This document shows, one piece after another, positions 15,612 through 22,651 of a stretch of 40,666 nt of DNA. Both the position numbers and the translations under genes were made by a program. Source of the DNA: Candidatus Woesearchaeota archaeon (GTDB taxonomy: Archaea > Nanobdellota > Nanobdellia > Woesearchaeales > GW2011-AR4); NCBI GenBank assembly GCA_016185755.1, contig JACPMX010000009.1, forward strand, positions 1 to 40,666. The letters are read 5' to 3'. The notes under the pieces are model-generated. The model ran no database searches and was not told the DNA's origin. It saw only the letters and a program-made list of their open reading frames with translations. Each line of letters begins with the position of its first letter. The first letter of the stretch is position 1.

Positions 15612-17063
15612 TTAATACCCCTTCCCAAACAGTGCCCAGAATTTTGCCTCTTTGCCGCACTGCACGCAATTGCCGTGTGCAGGCTTCTGCTCGAATGGGA
15701 TGCACCTGCAAGTTGCCCCATCTGCCTTTTCTTTTATGATGTCCTCGCAGCTTCCAGCCCCGCAGAAAAGCGCTTTTGCCATTTTTTTATTCTTTATTGC
15801 ATCAGCAAAATCACTGAAATTGTGCGCTTCAACAATGCTTTTATTCAGGTAGTCCTTCGCCTTTTTGAAAAGATTGTCCTGTATGTCGTTTAGTGCCTGC
15901 TCAGTTTTTTTCTCCAAGTCTTTTACCTTGATTGTCATTTTTTCGTTGTTGTCCCTCCTCACCAGGACAAGCTGTTCGGCTTCCACGTCCTTGGGCCCTA
16001 TCTCTATCCTTAAAGGGACTCCCTTCAACTCCCATTCGTTGAATTTCCAGCCCGGAGTGTAGCCGTCCCGATCGTCAAGCTCTACTGAGTAATTCTTTGC
16101 TTTCAGCTTTTTAATCACTTCTTTTGCCTTTCCTATAATAAGTTCCTTGTTTTCCTTGAAGACTATCGGTACAACCACTATATGGATTGGCGCTATTTTT
16201 GGTGGCAAAACAAGCCCTTTGTCATCGCCGTGTGCCATAACAACAGCGCCTATTGTTCTTGTGCTTAACCCCCATGAAGTCTGCCATGCAAATTTTTCCT
16301 TCTCATCCTTGTCCAGGAACTTGATTCCGAACACTTTCGAGAAATTCTGCCCCAGCATGTGCGAAGTGCCCATCTGCAGCGCCTTGCCGTCAGGCATAAT
16401 TGCTTCTACAGTCGTTGTATAATCAGCTCCTGCAAATTTTTCCTTCTCTGTTTTTTTCCCGGCAATGACGGGAATGGCCATGTAATTCTCTATCAAGTCA
16501 ACATACTCAAAAAGCTGCTGCATTACCTCTTTTTCAGCATCCTCTTTGGTTGAATGCGCTGTGTGCCCCTCCTGCCATAAAAATTCCCTTGTCCTCAAGA
16601 AAGGCTTTGCGTGCTTGAACTCCCATCTTACAACAGAATTCCACTGGTTCAGCAGCAAGGGCAGGTCTCTCCATGACCTTATCCATTTTGCGTAGCTTTC
16701 ATACATCACAGTCTCGGATGTCGGCCTTATTGCAAGCCTTTCATTCAATTCCGTGTTGCCGGCTTTCGTCACCCACGCAACTTCCGGAGAGAACCCCTCA
16801 ATATGCTCCGCTTCCTTCTTCAGCAGGCTTTCCGGGATGAACATCGGGAAGTAGCAGTTCTTGTGCCCTGACTTTTTTATCTTGCCGTTGAAAATTTCCT
16901 GTATCTTTTCCCATACTGAATATGAATTCGGCTTGAAGATTATGCATCCGGATACGGAGCTGTAGTCTATCATGTCTGACTTAAGCACAACCTGGCTGTA
17001 CCACTCATTGAAGTCCTCTGACTTTTTGGCAGTCAGCCCAAGCTGGTCTTCTTTTTGCTCCAT
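15612..17063 (-). CDS. proS: Prolyl-tRNA synthetase, archaeal/eukaryotic type
   Basis: This class II synthetase charges tRNA-Pro. Motif 2 is visible around TSETVMYESYAKWIRSWRDL and VVRWE, then KPFLRTREFLWQEGHTAH; motif 3 is near GLSTRTIGAVVMAHGD. The C-terminal zinc-like region (CGAGSCEDIIKEK, CRCIPFEQ, CVQCG) and final Tyr are typical of the archaeal/eukaryotic form. The frame is open to 17165, but ATG 17063 (MEQKEDQLG) lies 25 nt after a TATA box, giving 483 residues. A tRNA-Pro gene with two introns lies about 0.6 kb away. Confidence 0.95.
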   Translation of the reverse strand: MEQKEDQLGLTAKKSEDFNEWYSQVVLKSDMIDYSSVSGCIIFKPNSYSVWEKIQEIFNGKIKKSGHKNCYFPMFIPESLLKKEAEHIEGFSPEVAWVTKAGNTELNERLAIRPTSETVMYESYAKWIRSWRDLPLLLNQWNSVVRWEFKHAKPFLRTREFLWQEGHTAHSTKEDAEKEVMQQLFEYVDLIENYMAIPVIAGKKTEKEKFAGADYTTTVEAIMPDGKALQMGTSHMLGQNFSKVFGIKFLDKDEKEKFAWQTSWGLSTRTIGAVVMAHGDDKGLVLPPKIAPIHIVVVPIVFKENKELIIGKAKEVIKKLKAKNYSVELDDRDGYTPGWKFNEWELKGVPLRIEIGPKDVEAEQLVLVRRDNNEKMTIKVKDLEKKTEQALNDIQDNLFKKAKDYLNKSIVEAHNFSDFADAIKNKKMAKALFCGAGSCEDIIKEKADGATCRCIPFEQKPAHGNCVQCGKEAKFWALFGKGY

Positions 17064-17081
17064 ATGCCTGAATGCTTCTAT

Positions 17082-17093
17082 TTTATTTATAAA
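17082..17093 (-). promoter_or_regulatory. TATA box of proS
   Basis: The minus strand reads TTTATAAATAAA, centred about 25 nt upstream of ATG 17063. This supports that start over the longer open frame. Confidence 0.6.
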
Positions 17094-17262
17094 GATTTTG
17101 ATTGATTTCGATTTATTCCCGCATACAGGATATTTGTTTTCAGTATGGTTTTCAATATGGAACATTTATCGACGATAAAATTTCAATACTCCTATTTAAA
17201 CCGAATCAGATTTCTTTTTTCAGTTTTGCCATTTCGGCAGTCATTTAAAAGAGGTGGAAAAG

Positions 17263-17682
17263 ATGGTGGAAGTATTAGAAGGCAGTTCTAGAGATGTCTC
17301 TAGATTTGAACTTGAAAAGATTGCATCTGTCAGTAATGTGAAGCGTGTTAGAGATTATAACGACTACGCCGGGACTGGCGTGTATTATGGGCCCGGAACT
17401 GAAACCTATAATAGGATTCTTGATAAGTGGACTGACGTTACCGCCAAAAGAAAAATGGAAAACCCATTATCAAAAAAGGAAATAGCCGAAAAAGAGTCCA
17501 AATTCTATGCAACAATCTTTGAGACAGCTGAAGCAAAAGATTGGGCAGCAAGACAGTTAAATTATGACATTGGCAAATCTACCCGTGCAGAAATAAGGGA
17601 GGTTCTAGACGCAAAGCTCAGGCACTATATGTGGAAGAAGGCGCTGCTTCTGCACTATTATATGGGGGGGAAAGCAAAGTAA
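17263..17682 (+). CDS. Unknown small helical protein
   Basis: With ATG 17263 after GAGGTG the protein has 139 residues. It is soluble and mostly helical, with conserved-looking aromatics (GTGVYYGPGTETYNRILDKW) and a basic C-terminus (LRHYMWKKALLLHYYMGGKAK). I do not recognise a family. It stands alone between divergent proS and the minus-strand tRNA-Pro gene, with its stop only about 15 nt from the tRNA 3' end. Confidence 0.5.
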   Translation: MVEVLEGSSRDVSRFELEKIASVSNVKRVRDYNDYAGTGVYYGPGTETYNRILDKWTDVTAKRKMENPLSKKEIAEKESKFYATIFETAEAKDWAARQLNYDIGKSTRAEIREVLDAKLRHYMWKKALLLHYYMGGKAK

Positions 17683-17696
17683 GTTGTATCAATAAA

Positions 17697-17828
17697 TGGG
17701 GCTGCGGAGAATTTCGATGCGAAGCATGGGCTTCGGCAGTTCGAACTCCGGCCACGAGGCTTTTCTCCAAGTTTTTCACAAAGTATTGGACCCGAACCCC
17801 GGATACTACCAAGCTATACTACAGCCCC
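17697..17828 (-). tRNA. tRNA-Pro(CGG) with two BHB introns
   Basis: On the minus strand, acceptor GGGGCTG (17828-17822) pairs fully with CAGCCCC (17704-17698), and A73 is 17697. The D arm is GTAT/GTAT with GG in the loop. Anticodon stem CGGGG pairs with CCTCG, and the loop is TTCGGG plus G38, so the anticodon is CGG. A 30-nt intron (17761-17790) sits at 37/38: bulge GG|T, inner helix CCAA:TTGG, bulge AA|G, and central pairing TTCG:AGAA with one mismatch. A second, 29-nt intron (17711-17739) sits at 59/60 in the T loop: stem CGGAG:CTCCG, perfect central helix TTCG:CGAA, bulges AA|C and AT|T. Splicing gives a canonical TTCGAAT loop and a 73-nt tRNA without CCA. The likely TATA box is near 17857-17870. 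Confidence 0.88.
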
Positions 17829-17869
17829 AAAGAAATTTATAGAAATTTGGCCCAATTAAAAGGTTTTTG

Positions 17870-18454
17870 CTAGAGAATGGGCCCGAAAATGTTAAGGACG
17901 CCTTTCGTTATGAATTCAACTGCAATGGCCGCCAGTATGACGCCCATCACCCTTGATATGATATTTGTCCAGTGACTGCCCAAAACCCTGTAAATCCTTG
18001 AGGAATTTATGAGGACCAGCCATGTGGCAATCAAAGTGAGGGAGGCAGCAATAACCGTCACCATGGTTCCATTTTCCTTTACCAGGATTATGGTTGTCAT
18101 GATTACTCCCGGGCCGGTAAGCAGCGGAGTTCCTATGGGGACGGTCAGGTCCGCGCCGTGGGATTTCACGTACTTTAGCGAGACGCCGAATACATAAAGG
18201 ATGCCCATGACCAGCAAAATAAGGCCCCCGGCAATCTGGAAGCTTTCAATATTTATCCCAAACAAATCAAAAATCTCCAATCCTAAGAAGAGGAACATAA
18301 AAAGGAGGATTCCGGCAACAAAAACAGAGCGGTCAATGTTGCTTTTCACCTCTTTAAGAGGCATGCCCTTTGTCAAGTTCATTATTATCGGCAGGTTTCC
18401 AAAAGGGTCCATGACAACAAACAATGCGATGAATGCCTCGAGAATGCCTTCCAT
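17870..18454 (-). CDS. MarC-family integral membrane protein
   Basis: This 194-residue, six-span protein has the MarC/UPF0056 signatures: FVVMDPFGNLPIIMNLTKG at the N-terminus, then IAGGLILLVMGILYVFG, VPIGTPLLTGPGVIMTTIIL and ISRVMGVILAAIAVEFITKG. The family's transport function is unsettled; the old link to multiple antibiotic resistance is not supported. It is read on the minus strand just after the two small membrane genes and may belong to their transcription unit (12-nt gap). Confidence 0.88.
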   Translation of the reverse strand: MEGILEAFIALFVVMDPFGNLPIIMNLTKGMPLKEVKSNIDRSVFVAGILLFMFLFLGLEIFDLFGINIESFQIAGGLILLVMGILYVFGVSLKYVKSHGADLTVPIGTPLLTGPGVIMTTIILVKENGTMVTVIAASLTLIATWLVLINSSRIYRVLGSHWTNIISRVMGVILAAIAVEFITKGVLNIFGPIL

Positions 18455-18466
18455 TTTAGCTATTAT

Positions 18467-18661
18467 TTATTTTATTTGCTGATTATTCTTTGCTGCGCCG
18501 CCCTTCAAGCTGCAAAATATGTTGTCTGCGCTCACAGCTGCAAACAGGATGGAGGCAGCCAGCAATATGTAGTTCTTTGCTTTTATTGAATACACAGCAA
18601 ATGCCAGCCCTATTGCAGACAAAGCCAAAAAAACTGCTGCTTTCTTTGTCAGTTTCCTCAT
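18467..18661 (-). CDS. Small two-span membrane protein
   Basis: This 64-residue protein has two hydrophobic segments (AAVFLALSAIGLAFAVYSI and YILLAASILFAAVS) between basic ends. Its ATG overlaps the stop of the upstream gene by 4 nt (ATGA), so translation is probably coupled. No family is recognised. Confidence 0.55.
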   Translation of the reverse strand: MRKLTKKAAVFLALSAIGLAFAVYSIKAKNYILLAASILFAAVSADNIFCSLKGGAAKNNQQIK

Positions 18662-19098
18662 TCGGCTTTTTGGCCATTTTTGCCCGGCCCTGGAGCAGGC
18701 CTTGTGTACTTTTTCTTCGGCAGCAAAATGAACAGGGATATCCCGACAACGGCAATGGTGTAAATAATCGAGTATCTTACCATGCCGGAGGCGTCAGCAG
18801 CCTTGTAAGCGTAAACTACAAGGCTAACCATTCCTGCGAAGAATAAAACCGGGGCAAGAGCATGGTAGCCCATCTTTTCCGTTTTAAAATATACCCCTGA
18901 AACAATGAAAAATGACACTACCGTAATAAACAAGAAAACCACCACGATGTTCATGTACCTTATGCTTTCGAAATGAATGGCTGAGTAGACTGACATGTAA
19001 ATCGTGAACAGGAACGCGGCCAATATGGAAACGTAGTAAAACCAGTGCGGAGTGCCTGCTGTTTTTACCTCTTTTTTTGCCATTCTGGGATTCATCAA
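18658..19098 (-). CDS. Four-span membrane protein
   Basis: The protein has 146 residues, a short basic N-terminus (MMNPRMAKKEVK) and four hydrophobic segments (about 17-40, 48-72, 78-98, 105-125). The tail is basic and proline-rich (KKKYTRPAPGPGKNGQKAE). No family is recognised. It heads a run of overlapping membrane genes. Upstream lies a cluster of short hairpins that separates it from the HtrA-like gene. Confidence 0.55.
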   Translation of the reverse strand: MMNPRMAKKEVKTAGTPHWFYYVSILAAFLFTIYMSVYSAIHFESIRYMNIVVVFLFITVVSFFIVSGVYFKTEKMGYHALAPVLFFAGMVSLVVYAYKAADASGMVRYSIIYTIAVVGISLFILLPKKKYTRPAPGPGKNGQKAE

Positions 19099-19119
19099 AT
19101 AATTAATATTTAAGCTTTG

Positions 19120-19209
19120 CGGAAATCATAGATTTCCGAAAACCCCGAAAATCCGACGATTCCGCGAAAATTCATGGAATTTTCGGGACCAGAAAATCTT
19201 CGATTTTCT
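19120..19209. repeat. Cluster of short perfect hairpins
   Basis: Three perfect stems with 3-nt loops follow one another: CGGAAATC-ATA-GATTTCCG (19120-19138), CGAAAATTC-ATG-GAATTTTCG (19165-19185) and AGAAAATC-TTC-GATTTTCT (19191-19209). A weaker GAAAATC/GATTCC dyad lies between the first two. The arms are related (GAAAATC-like). The cluster sits between the HtrA-like gene and the next minus-strand gene, so it would be in the 3' UTR or spacer of that transcript. Confidence 0.6.
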
Positions 19210-19220
19210 TGGTTTCGATG

Positions 19221-20147
19221 TTATTGATTCTCGTAATCGCTTATTATCCTGCCGGCTATGCTTCTGACATTGTTTGATGAAATTGCAAATCCAAGCCCCT
19301 CAAAGCCGCCAACCTTGAAATTGTTTATGCCTATTATCTCCCCTTTTGTGCTTATCAATGGCCCCCCGGAATTGCCGGGGTTGATGGGAACGTCAGTCTG
19401 TATGTATTTTACCCCATTAAACGTCCTGAACGCGCTCACAATGCCTTCTGTAACTGTAAAAGCCAAGCCAGCGGGATTGCCTGCTGCAATAACCTTCTCC
19501 CCGACCCTTACATTATCGGAGTCTCCGAAATTAAGCGCCCTCAAGCCTGCGGCATCTATTTTTAACACAGCAATGTCTGCATTTCCATCATAGCCCACAA
19601 TCGCCGTTACATCATAAGTGTCGCCTGAAAAGGTAGTGGCCTTGATTGTAGATGCCCCGTTTATGACATGCACGTTTGTAACGATGTAGCCTTTGCTGTC
19701 GATTATAGCCCCGCTACCCTGCCCGACATTTGTCTTCACGCTTACAACCGACTGCAGGACATCATTCACAATTGCCGAGAAATCAGCGCTTTTGATTTTT
19801 ATATTTTTCAGCTCGTCCTTGAGCTCTGTAAGCTGTATGCTGCTCTGCCTTTCTATCTCGTCGATTAAGCCAGACAGCGTTTTTATCTCCTGCTGGTTTT
19901 GGCTCTTGAAATTCTTAAGATTGACATCAACAAGCCCGATTTGAGACGACAGGTTTATTCCCAAATCATCCATTGCAGCCCTTAAAGCCTGCAAATTTGC
20001 CGCTGTCTGCTGGTTCAGCTCCAGTATTTTTGCCGCGTAATCCTGCTTTACAGCGCTGATCCTGTAATTGAAGTAGAAGGCCAAACTTCCGGTCAGCAGG
20101 AAAACAAGAACAACTGCTATAACCAGCTCCTTCTTTTTGCTTATCAT
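19221..20147 (-). CDS. Membrane-anchored HtrA/Deg-like serine protease
   Basis: The 308 residues comprise an N-terminal signal anchor (about 7-27), a coiled-coil stalk (about 35-120) and a trypsin-like protease domain (about 125-305). The catalytic triad is visible: H160 (VTNVHVING), D191 (NADIAVLKID) and S260 (INPGNSGGPL). There is no PDZ domain, unlike bacterial DegP/HtrA. The protease would face outside the cytoplasm and probably acts in envelope protein quality control. The ATG overlaps the upstream small membrane gene's stop by 4 nt, giving a three-gene unit with a TPR-like protein. Confidence 0.9.
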   Translation of the reverse strand: MISKKKELVIAVVLVFLLTGSLAFYFNYRISAVKQDYAAKILELNQQTAANLQALRAAMDDLGINLSSQIGLVDVNLKNFKSQNQQEIKTLSGLIDEIERQSSIQLTELKDELKNIKIKSADFSAIVNDVLQSVVSVKTNVGQGSGAIIDSKGYIVTNVHVINGASTIKATTFSGDTYDVTAIVGYDGNADIAVLKIDAAGLRALNFGDSDNVRVGEKVIAAGNPAGLAFTVTEGIVSAFRTFNGVKYIQTDVPINPGNSGGPLISTKGEIIGINNFKVGGFEGLGFAISSNNVRSIAGRIISDYENQ

Positions 20148-20443
20148 TCTTCCTTTACCTTGTACTCGATGTCTACATATTCGCTAGATTTTTGCCTGTG
20201 CTTTTTGCCAAGCATGCGCAGCCTCAGCATTGCAATTAAGAACATCAAAATGGCGGCGAGTAAAACCAGCAGGATGATTCCAAAAGACAGCGCAATCAAG
20301 CCCCCAACAATGATCAAATACCATTTTGATATGAATGCCAGCAAGGCCCATCCATGGTCCCTTGAATATAGGAAGATGAAATAAACAACAATCAGGCTGA
20401 ATATGGTGCCCAATCCGAACCCCCATTTTTTTTGCACTGTCAT
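20144..20443 (-). CDS. Small two-span membrane protein
   Basis: This 99-residue protein has hydrophobic segments at about 10-25 and 35-72, then a basic tail (RLRMLGKKHRQKSSEYVDIEYKVKEE). It overlaps its upstream and downstream genes by 4 nt each, so it is co-translated with the TPR-like gene and the HtrA-like protease. It may be an accessory of the protease; no family is recognised. Confidence 0.6.
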   Translation of the reverse strand: MTVQKKWGFGLGTIFSLIVVYFIFLYSRDHGWALLAFISKWYLIIVGGLIALSFGIILLVLLAAILMFLIAMLRLRMLGKKHRQKSSEYVDIEYKVKEE

Positions 20444-20829
20444 TTGCCCTCTGCAAAATTCTGCATTATAAATGAAGCCATTTGGCTGTTGTCAGCAGCT
20501 TCGTACGCCTTTGCCGCCAGCTTGTAGTTCTTGGATTGTATGCAGAGCACAGCAGCGCTGTTCAGCCTTTGCTTGTCTTTTGTAGGCATGAAGCAAAGCA
20601 CTGCTAATTCTACCCTGTTTTCCGCCAAAAACGAGTCGCCCAGCCTGGTGAGCTTCTCAATGTCGCTTGCCTTTGCCATCACCTCGATTGCCTCAGTGAA
20701 TTTATTCTGCCTGTAAAGCTTTTCGCCGACATCACTCAGGATTCTTTTTCTTGCCTCATCATCGAGCATTGACAGGTTTACGGAGCCTAGGCCTTCCTTC
20801 ATGATCTTTTCAACGATAGGGTGTTCCAT
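20440..20829 (-). CDS. TPR-like helical repeat protein
   Basis: This 129-residue soluble protein has repeated helix pairs of TPR character: LYRQNKFTEAIEVMAKASD, FLAENRVELAVLCFMPTKD and CIQSKNYKLAAKAYEAADN. TPR-like folds mediate protein-protein contacts. It is the first gene of the unit leading to the membrane protein and the HtrA-like protease, so it may be their cytoplasmic partner. The start (MEHPIVEKIMKEG) is the first ATG after an A/T-rich region. Confidence 0.65.
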   Translation of the reverse strand: MEHPIVEKIMKEGLGSVNLSMLDDEARKRILSDVGEKLYRQNKFTEAIEVMAKASDIEKLTRLGDSFLAENRVELAVLCFMPTKDKQRLNSAAVLCIQSKNYKLAAKAYEAADNSQMASFIMQNFAEGK

Positions 20830-20874
20830 AGTATTCTGCCTTTATTGCTTATTATTTAAAATTGTTGATTAAAA

Positions 20875-20976
20875 TGAGCCTGCTGGGAGATGCGTGCAGA
20901 AAGCAGGGCTTTCCGCAATTCGAACCCAGACTGCCCGGTCCGAAGCCGAGTTTGCTGTCCGTTACAACACAGGCCC
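20875..20976 (-). tRNA. tRNA-Arg(UCG) with T-loop BHB intron
   Basis: On the minus strand, acceptor GGGCCTG (20976-20970) pairs with CAGGCTC (20882-20876), with one G-T; A73 is 20875. D stem TTGT/GCAA has GG in the loop. Anticodon stem CTCGG pairs with CCGGG around CTTCGGA, giving anticodon TCG. T stem CTGGG pairs with CCCAG, but the loop is interrupted by a 30-nt intron (20889-20918) at 59/60. It has a 10-bp inner helix (TGCGGAAAGC with GCTTTCTGCA), bulges AA|T and TC|T, and central pairing TTCG:CGCA with one mismatch. Splicing leaves the canonical TTCGAAT loop and a 72-nt tRNA without CCA. Read without the intron, the gene looks like a broken tRNA. Position 10 is T, which is unusual. Confidence 0.88.
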
Positions 20977-20998
20977 AAAAACAAACCATAAAGCAGAA

Positions 20999-21006
20999 TA
21001 TTTAAA
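20999..21006 (-). promoter_or_regulatory. TATA box of tRNA-Arg
   Basis: The minus strand reads TTTAAATA (in GCTTTAAATATTC), centred about 26 nt upstream of the mature tRNA 5' end. This supports an active gene. Confidence 0.6.
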
Positions 21007-21025
21007 GCTATTTATGAGAAAAAGC

Positions 21026-21304
21026 TTACCGCCGGCTTAGGGTTATCTCAATTGTCGATACCCTTACGTCCTTCCCTTCTTCTGTCTTGAAACCTTCAGA
21101 GTCAATCTTTATACCGGTGACTGAAACCGCATTTTCAAGGAACCTCTTTGCAGAGACCTCTGCCACGTCCACAGCCCTTGAGATGAATTTTCCCCTTGCC
21201 TTGATGATTACATCATCTGCATTCTTGGATGTGAACTGCATCACAACCCCTGTAACATAGTTCATGAAAGGCTTGTTGCCGATAAAGATGTTGTTGTCTG
21301 ACAT
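21026..21304 (-). CDS. albA: Alba chromatin/RNA-binding protein
   Basis: The 92-residue Alba (Sac10b) protein begins with the family pattern NNIFIGNKPFMNYVTGVVMQF, followed by IIKARGKFISRAVDVAEV and VSTIEITLSRR. Alba dimers coat DNA and also bind RNA. The Lys in GNKP matches the residue whose acetylation changes DNA affinity in Sulfolobus Alba. The gene stands between tRNA-Arg and the CBS protein on the same strand, with its own A/T-rich upstream region. Confidence 0.95.
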   Translation of the reverse strand: MSDNNIFIGNKPFMNYVTGVVMQFTSKNADDVIIKARGKFISRAVDVAEVSAKRFLENAVSVTGIKIDSEGFKTEEGKDVRVSTIEITLSRR

Positions 21305-21414
21305 TTTAGTGCCGCAAATTAATACTTGTTGGCTGTTAAATTAACCCCCAATCAGTTTATTTAAATATAGCATATTTAAATTTTTTGGAAAATGCAGAGA
21401 ATTACAACCGGTAG

Positions 21415-22650
21415 TCAATTCTTTAGAACCCTGGCCTGGACAACCTTCCTTCCCTGCACGTCTTCCATCTTTATCTTATAGCCCATGTATTCAATCTCAT
21501 CGCTGGGCTTCGGGGCCCTTCCAAGAGTTGCAAGTATGAAGTTGTCCAGATCAATAAAATCAGCCTTTTTTATCAGCATGCCTGTCCTTGCATTAACTTC
21601 CTCAATTTCAGTGCTGCCTTTTACCAGCCACTCGCTTTTTGAAACCTGCTCTATTGAGGGATTCAGCCTGTCTGTCTCGTCTATTATTTCACCCACTATC
21701 TCCTCGAGTATGTTTTCTATGGTGACAAGCCCGACAACATGGCCTTTTTCATCTATGACTACTGCCATGTGCTGCTTCCTGCTCTGGAAAAGGCGGAGCA
21801 CAGTGTCCATCTTCTTGTTCGAGAAAACAAAAAGCGGCTTTCTCATGATTTCTTTTACAGCAACATCAAGCTTTCCGTCCTTGATGTATTTCAGCATGTC
21901 TTTCAGGTATAATATGCCTACAATGTTGTCCTTGCTCTTCTCATAAGCCGGAAACCTTGAATACATCTTTGTTGTGGGAAGCTGCAGCACGTCCTTTATC
22001 TTCATGTCGGAGCTGACATGGACCATGCTCTTTTTTCTTGTCATGACATCGCTTACATTTGTGTTGTCAAAGTCGAAAACCCTCTGGATCATCTTCTTTT
22101 CCAGCTCCTTTATAGAGCCTTCCTCCTCGCTGGCTTTTACGATGCTCCTGAGCTCTTCCTCTGTTATAAGCGGGAGTTTTTTCGCGCCTATCAGCTTGTT
22201 TATTGCCTTGAGGAAATACTCAAGGACTTTTATCACTGGATAGATGGCTGTCCCCAAATTCCATATTATTGGGGCTACAAGCGGGGCGATAATCTCGTTA
22301 TTGCTGGTGCCGATTGACTTTGGGGTTATATCCCCGAAAATGAGTATGAAAAACGTTGCAACTCCGGTCGCTATCCCTATTGCATTGCTGTGGAACATGT
22401 CTATTGCGATAGTGGTTGCAATCGCAGCTGCTGCCGTATTTACAAGATTGTTGCCTATCAAAATGGTTGAAAGAAGAAGCTCGGGGTTGTCCTTCAGCTT
22501 TTTGACGTAATTTGCGCCCAGCCTTTTTTTTTCGACCCAATGCCTCACCTTGAACCTGCTCAGCGAAACAAGCGCAGTCTCTGACATGGCAAAAAAAGCA
22601 GATAGGATTATCATGACAAAAAACAGGGTTATCTGTATGTAGGTATCCAT
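21415..22650 (-). CDS. CNNM/CorC-type membrane protein (DUF21 + CBS pair)
   Basis: The N-terminal DUF21 domain has about four membrane spans (ITLFFVMIILSAFFAMSETAL onward, through FILIFGDITPKSIGTSNNE). It is followed by two CBS domains (about 200-330, SDVMTRKKSMVHV... and VVGLVTIENILEEIVGEI) and a C-terminal CorC_HlyC domain (ILATLGRAPKPSDEIEYMGYKI). Members are linked to magnesium/cobalt export or ion sensing. The frame extends to 22680, but ATG 22650, one base after the argS stop, gives the normal MDTYIQITLFF start. It is probably co-transcribed with argS. Confidence 0.88.
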   Translation of the reverse strand: MDTYIQITLFFVMIILSAFFAMSETALVSLSRFKVRHWVEKKRLGANYVKKLKDNPELLLSTILIGNNLVNTAAAAIATTIAIDMFHSNAIGIATGVATFFILIFGDITPKSIGTSNNEIIAPLVAPIIWNLGTAIYPVIKVLEYFLKAINKLIGAKKLPLITEEELRSIVKASEEEGSIKELEKKMIQRVFDFDNTNVSDVMTRKKSMVHVSSDMKIKDVLQLPTTKMYSRFPAYEKSKDNIVGILYLKDMLKYIKDGKLDVAVKEIMRKPLFVFSNKKMDTVLRLFQSRKQHMAVVIDEKGHVVGLVTIENILEEIVGEIIDETDRLNPSIEQVSKSEWLVKGSTEIEEVNARTGMLIKKADFIDLDNFILATLGRAPKPSDEIEYMGYKIKMEDVQGRKVVQARVLKN

Positions 22651-22651
22651 G

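Noticed and set aside
20875-20976. Degenerate tRNA pseudogene reading without an intron.
   Set aside because: Removing 30 nt in the T loop repairs the acceptor stem, T stem and T loop at once, so an intron is the simpler reading.
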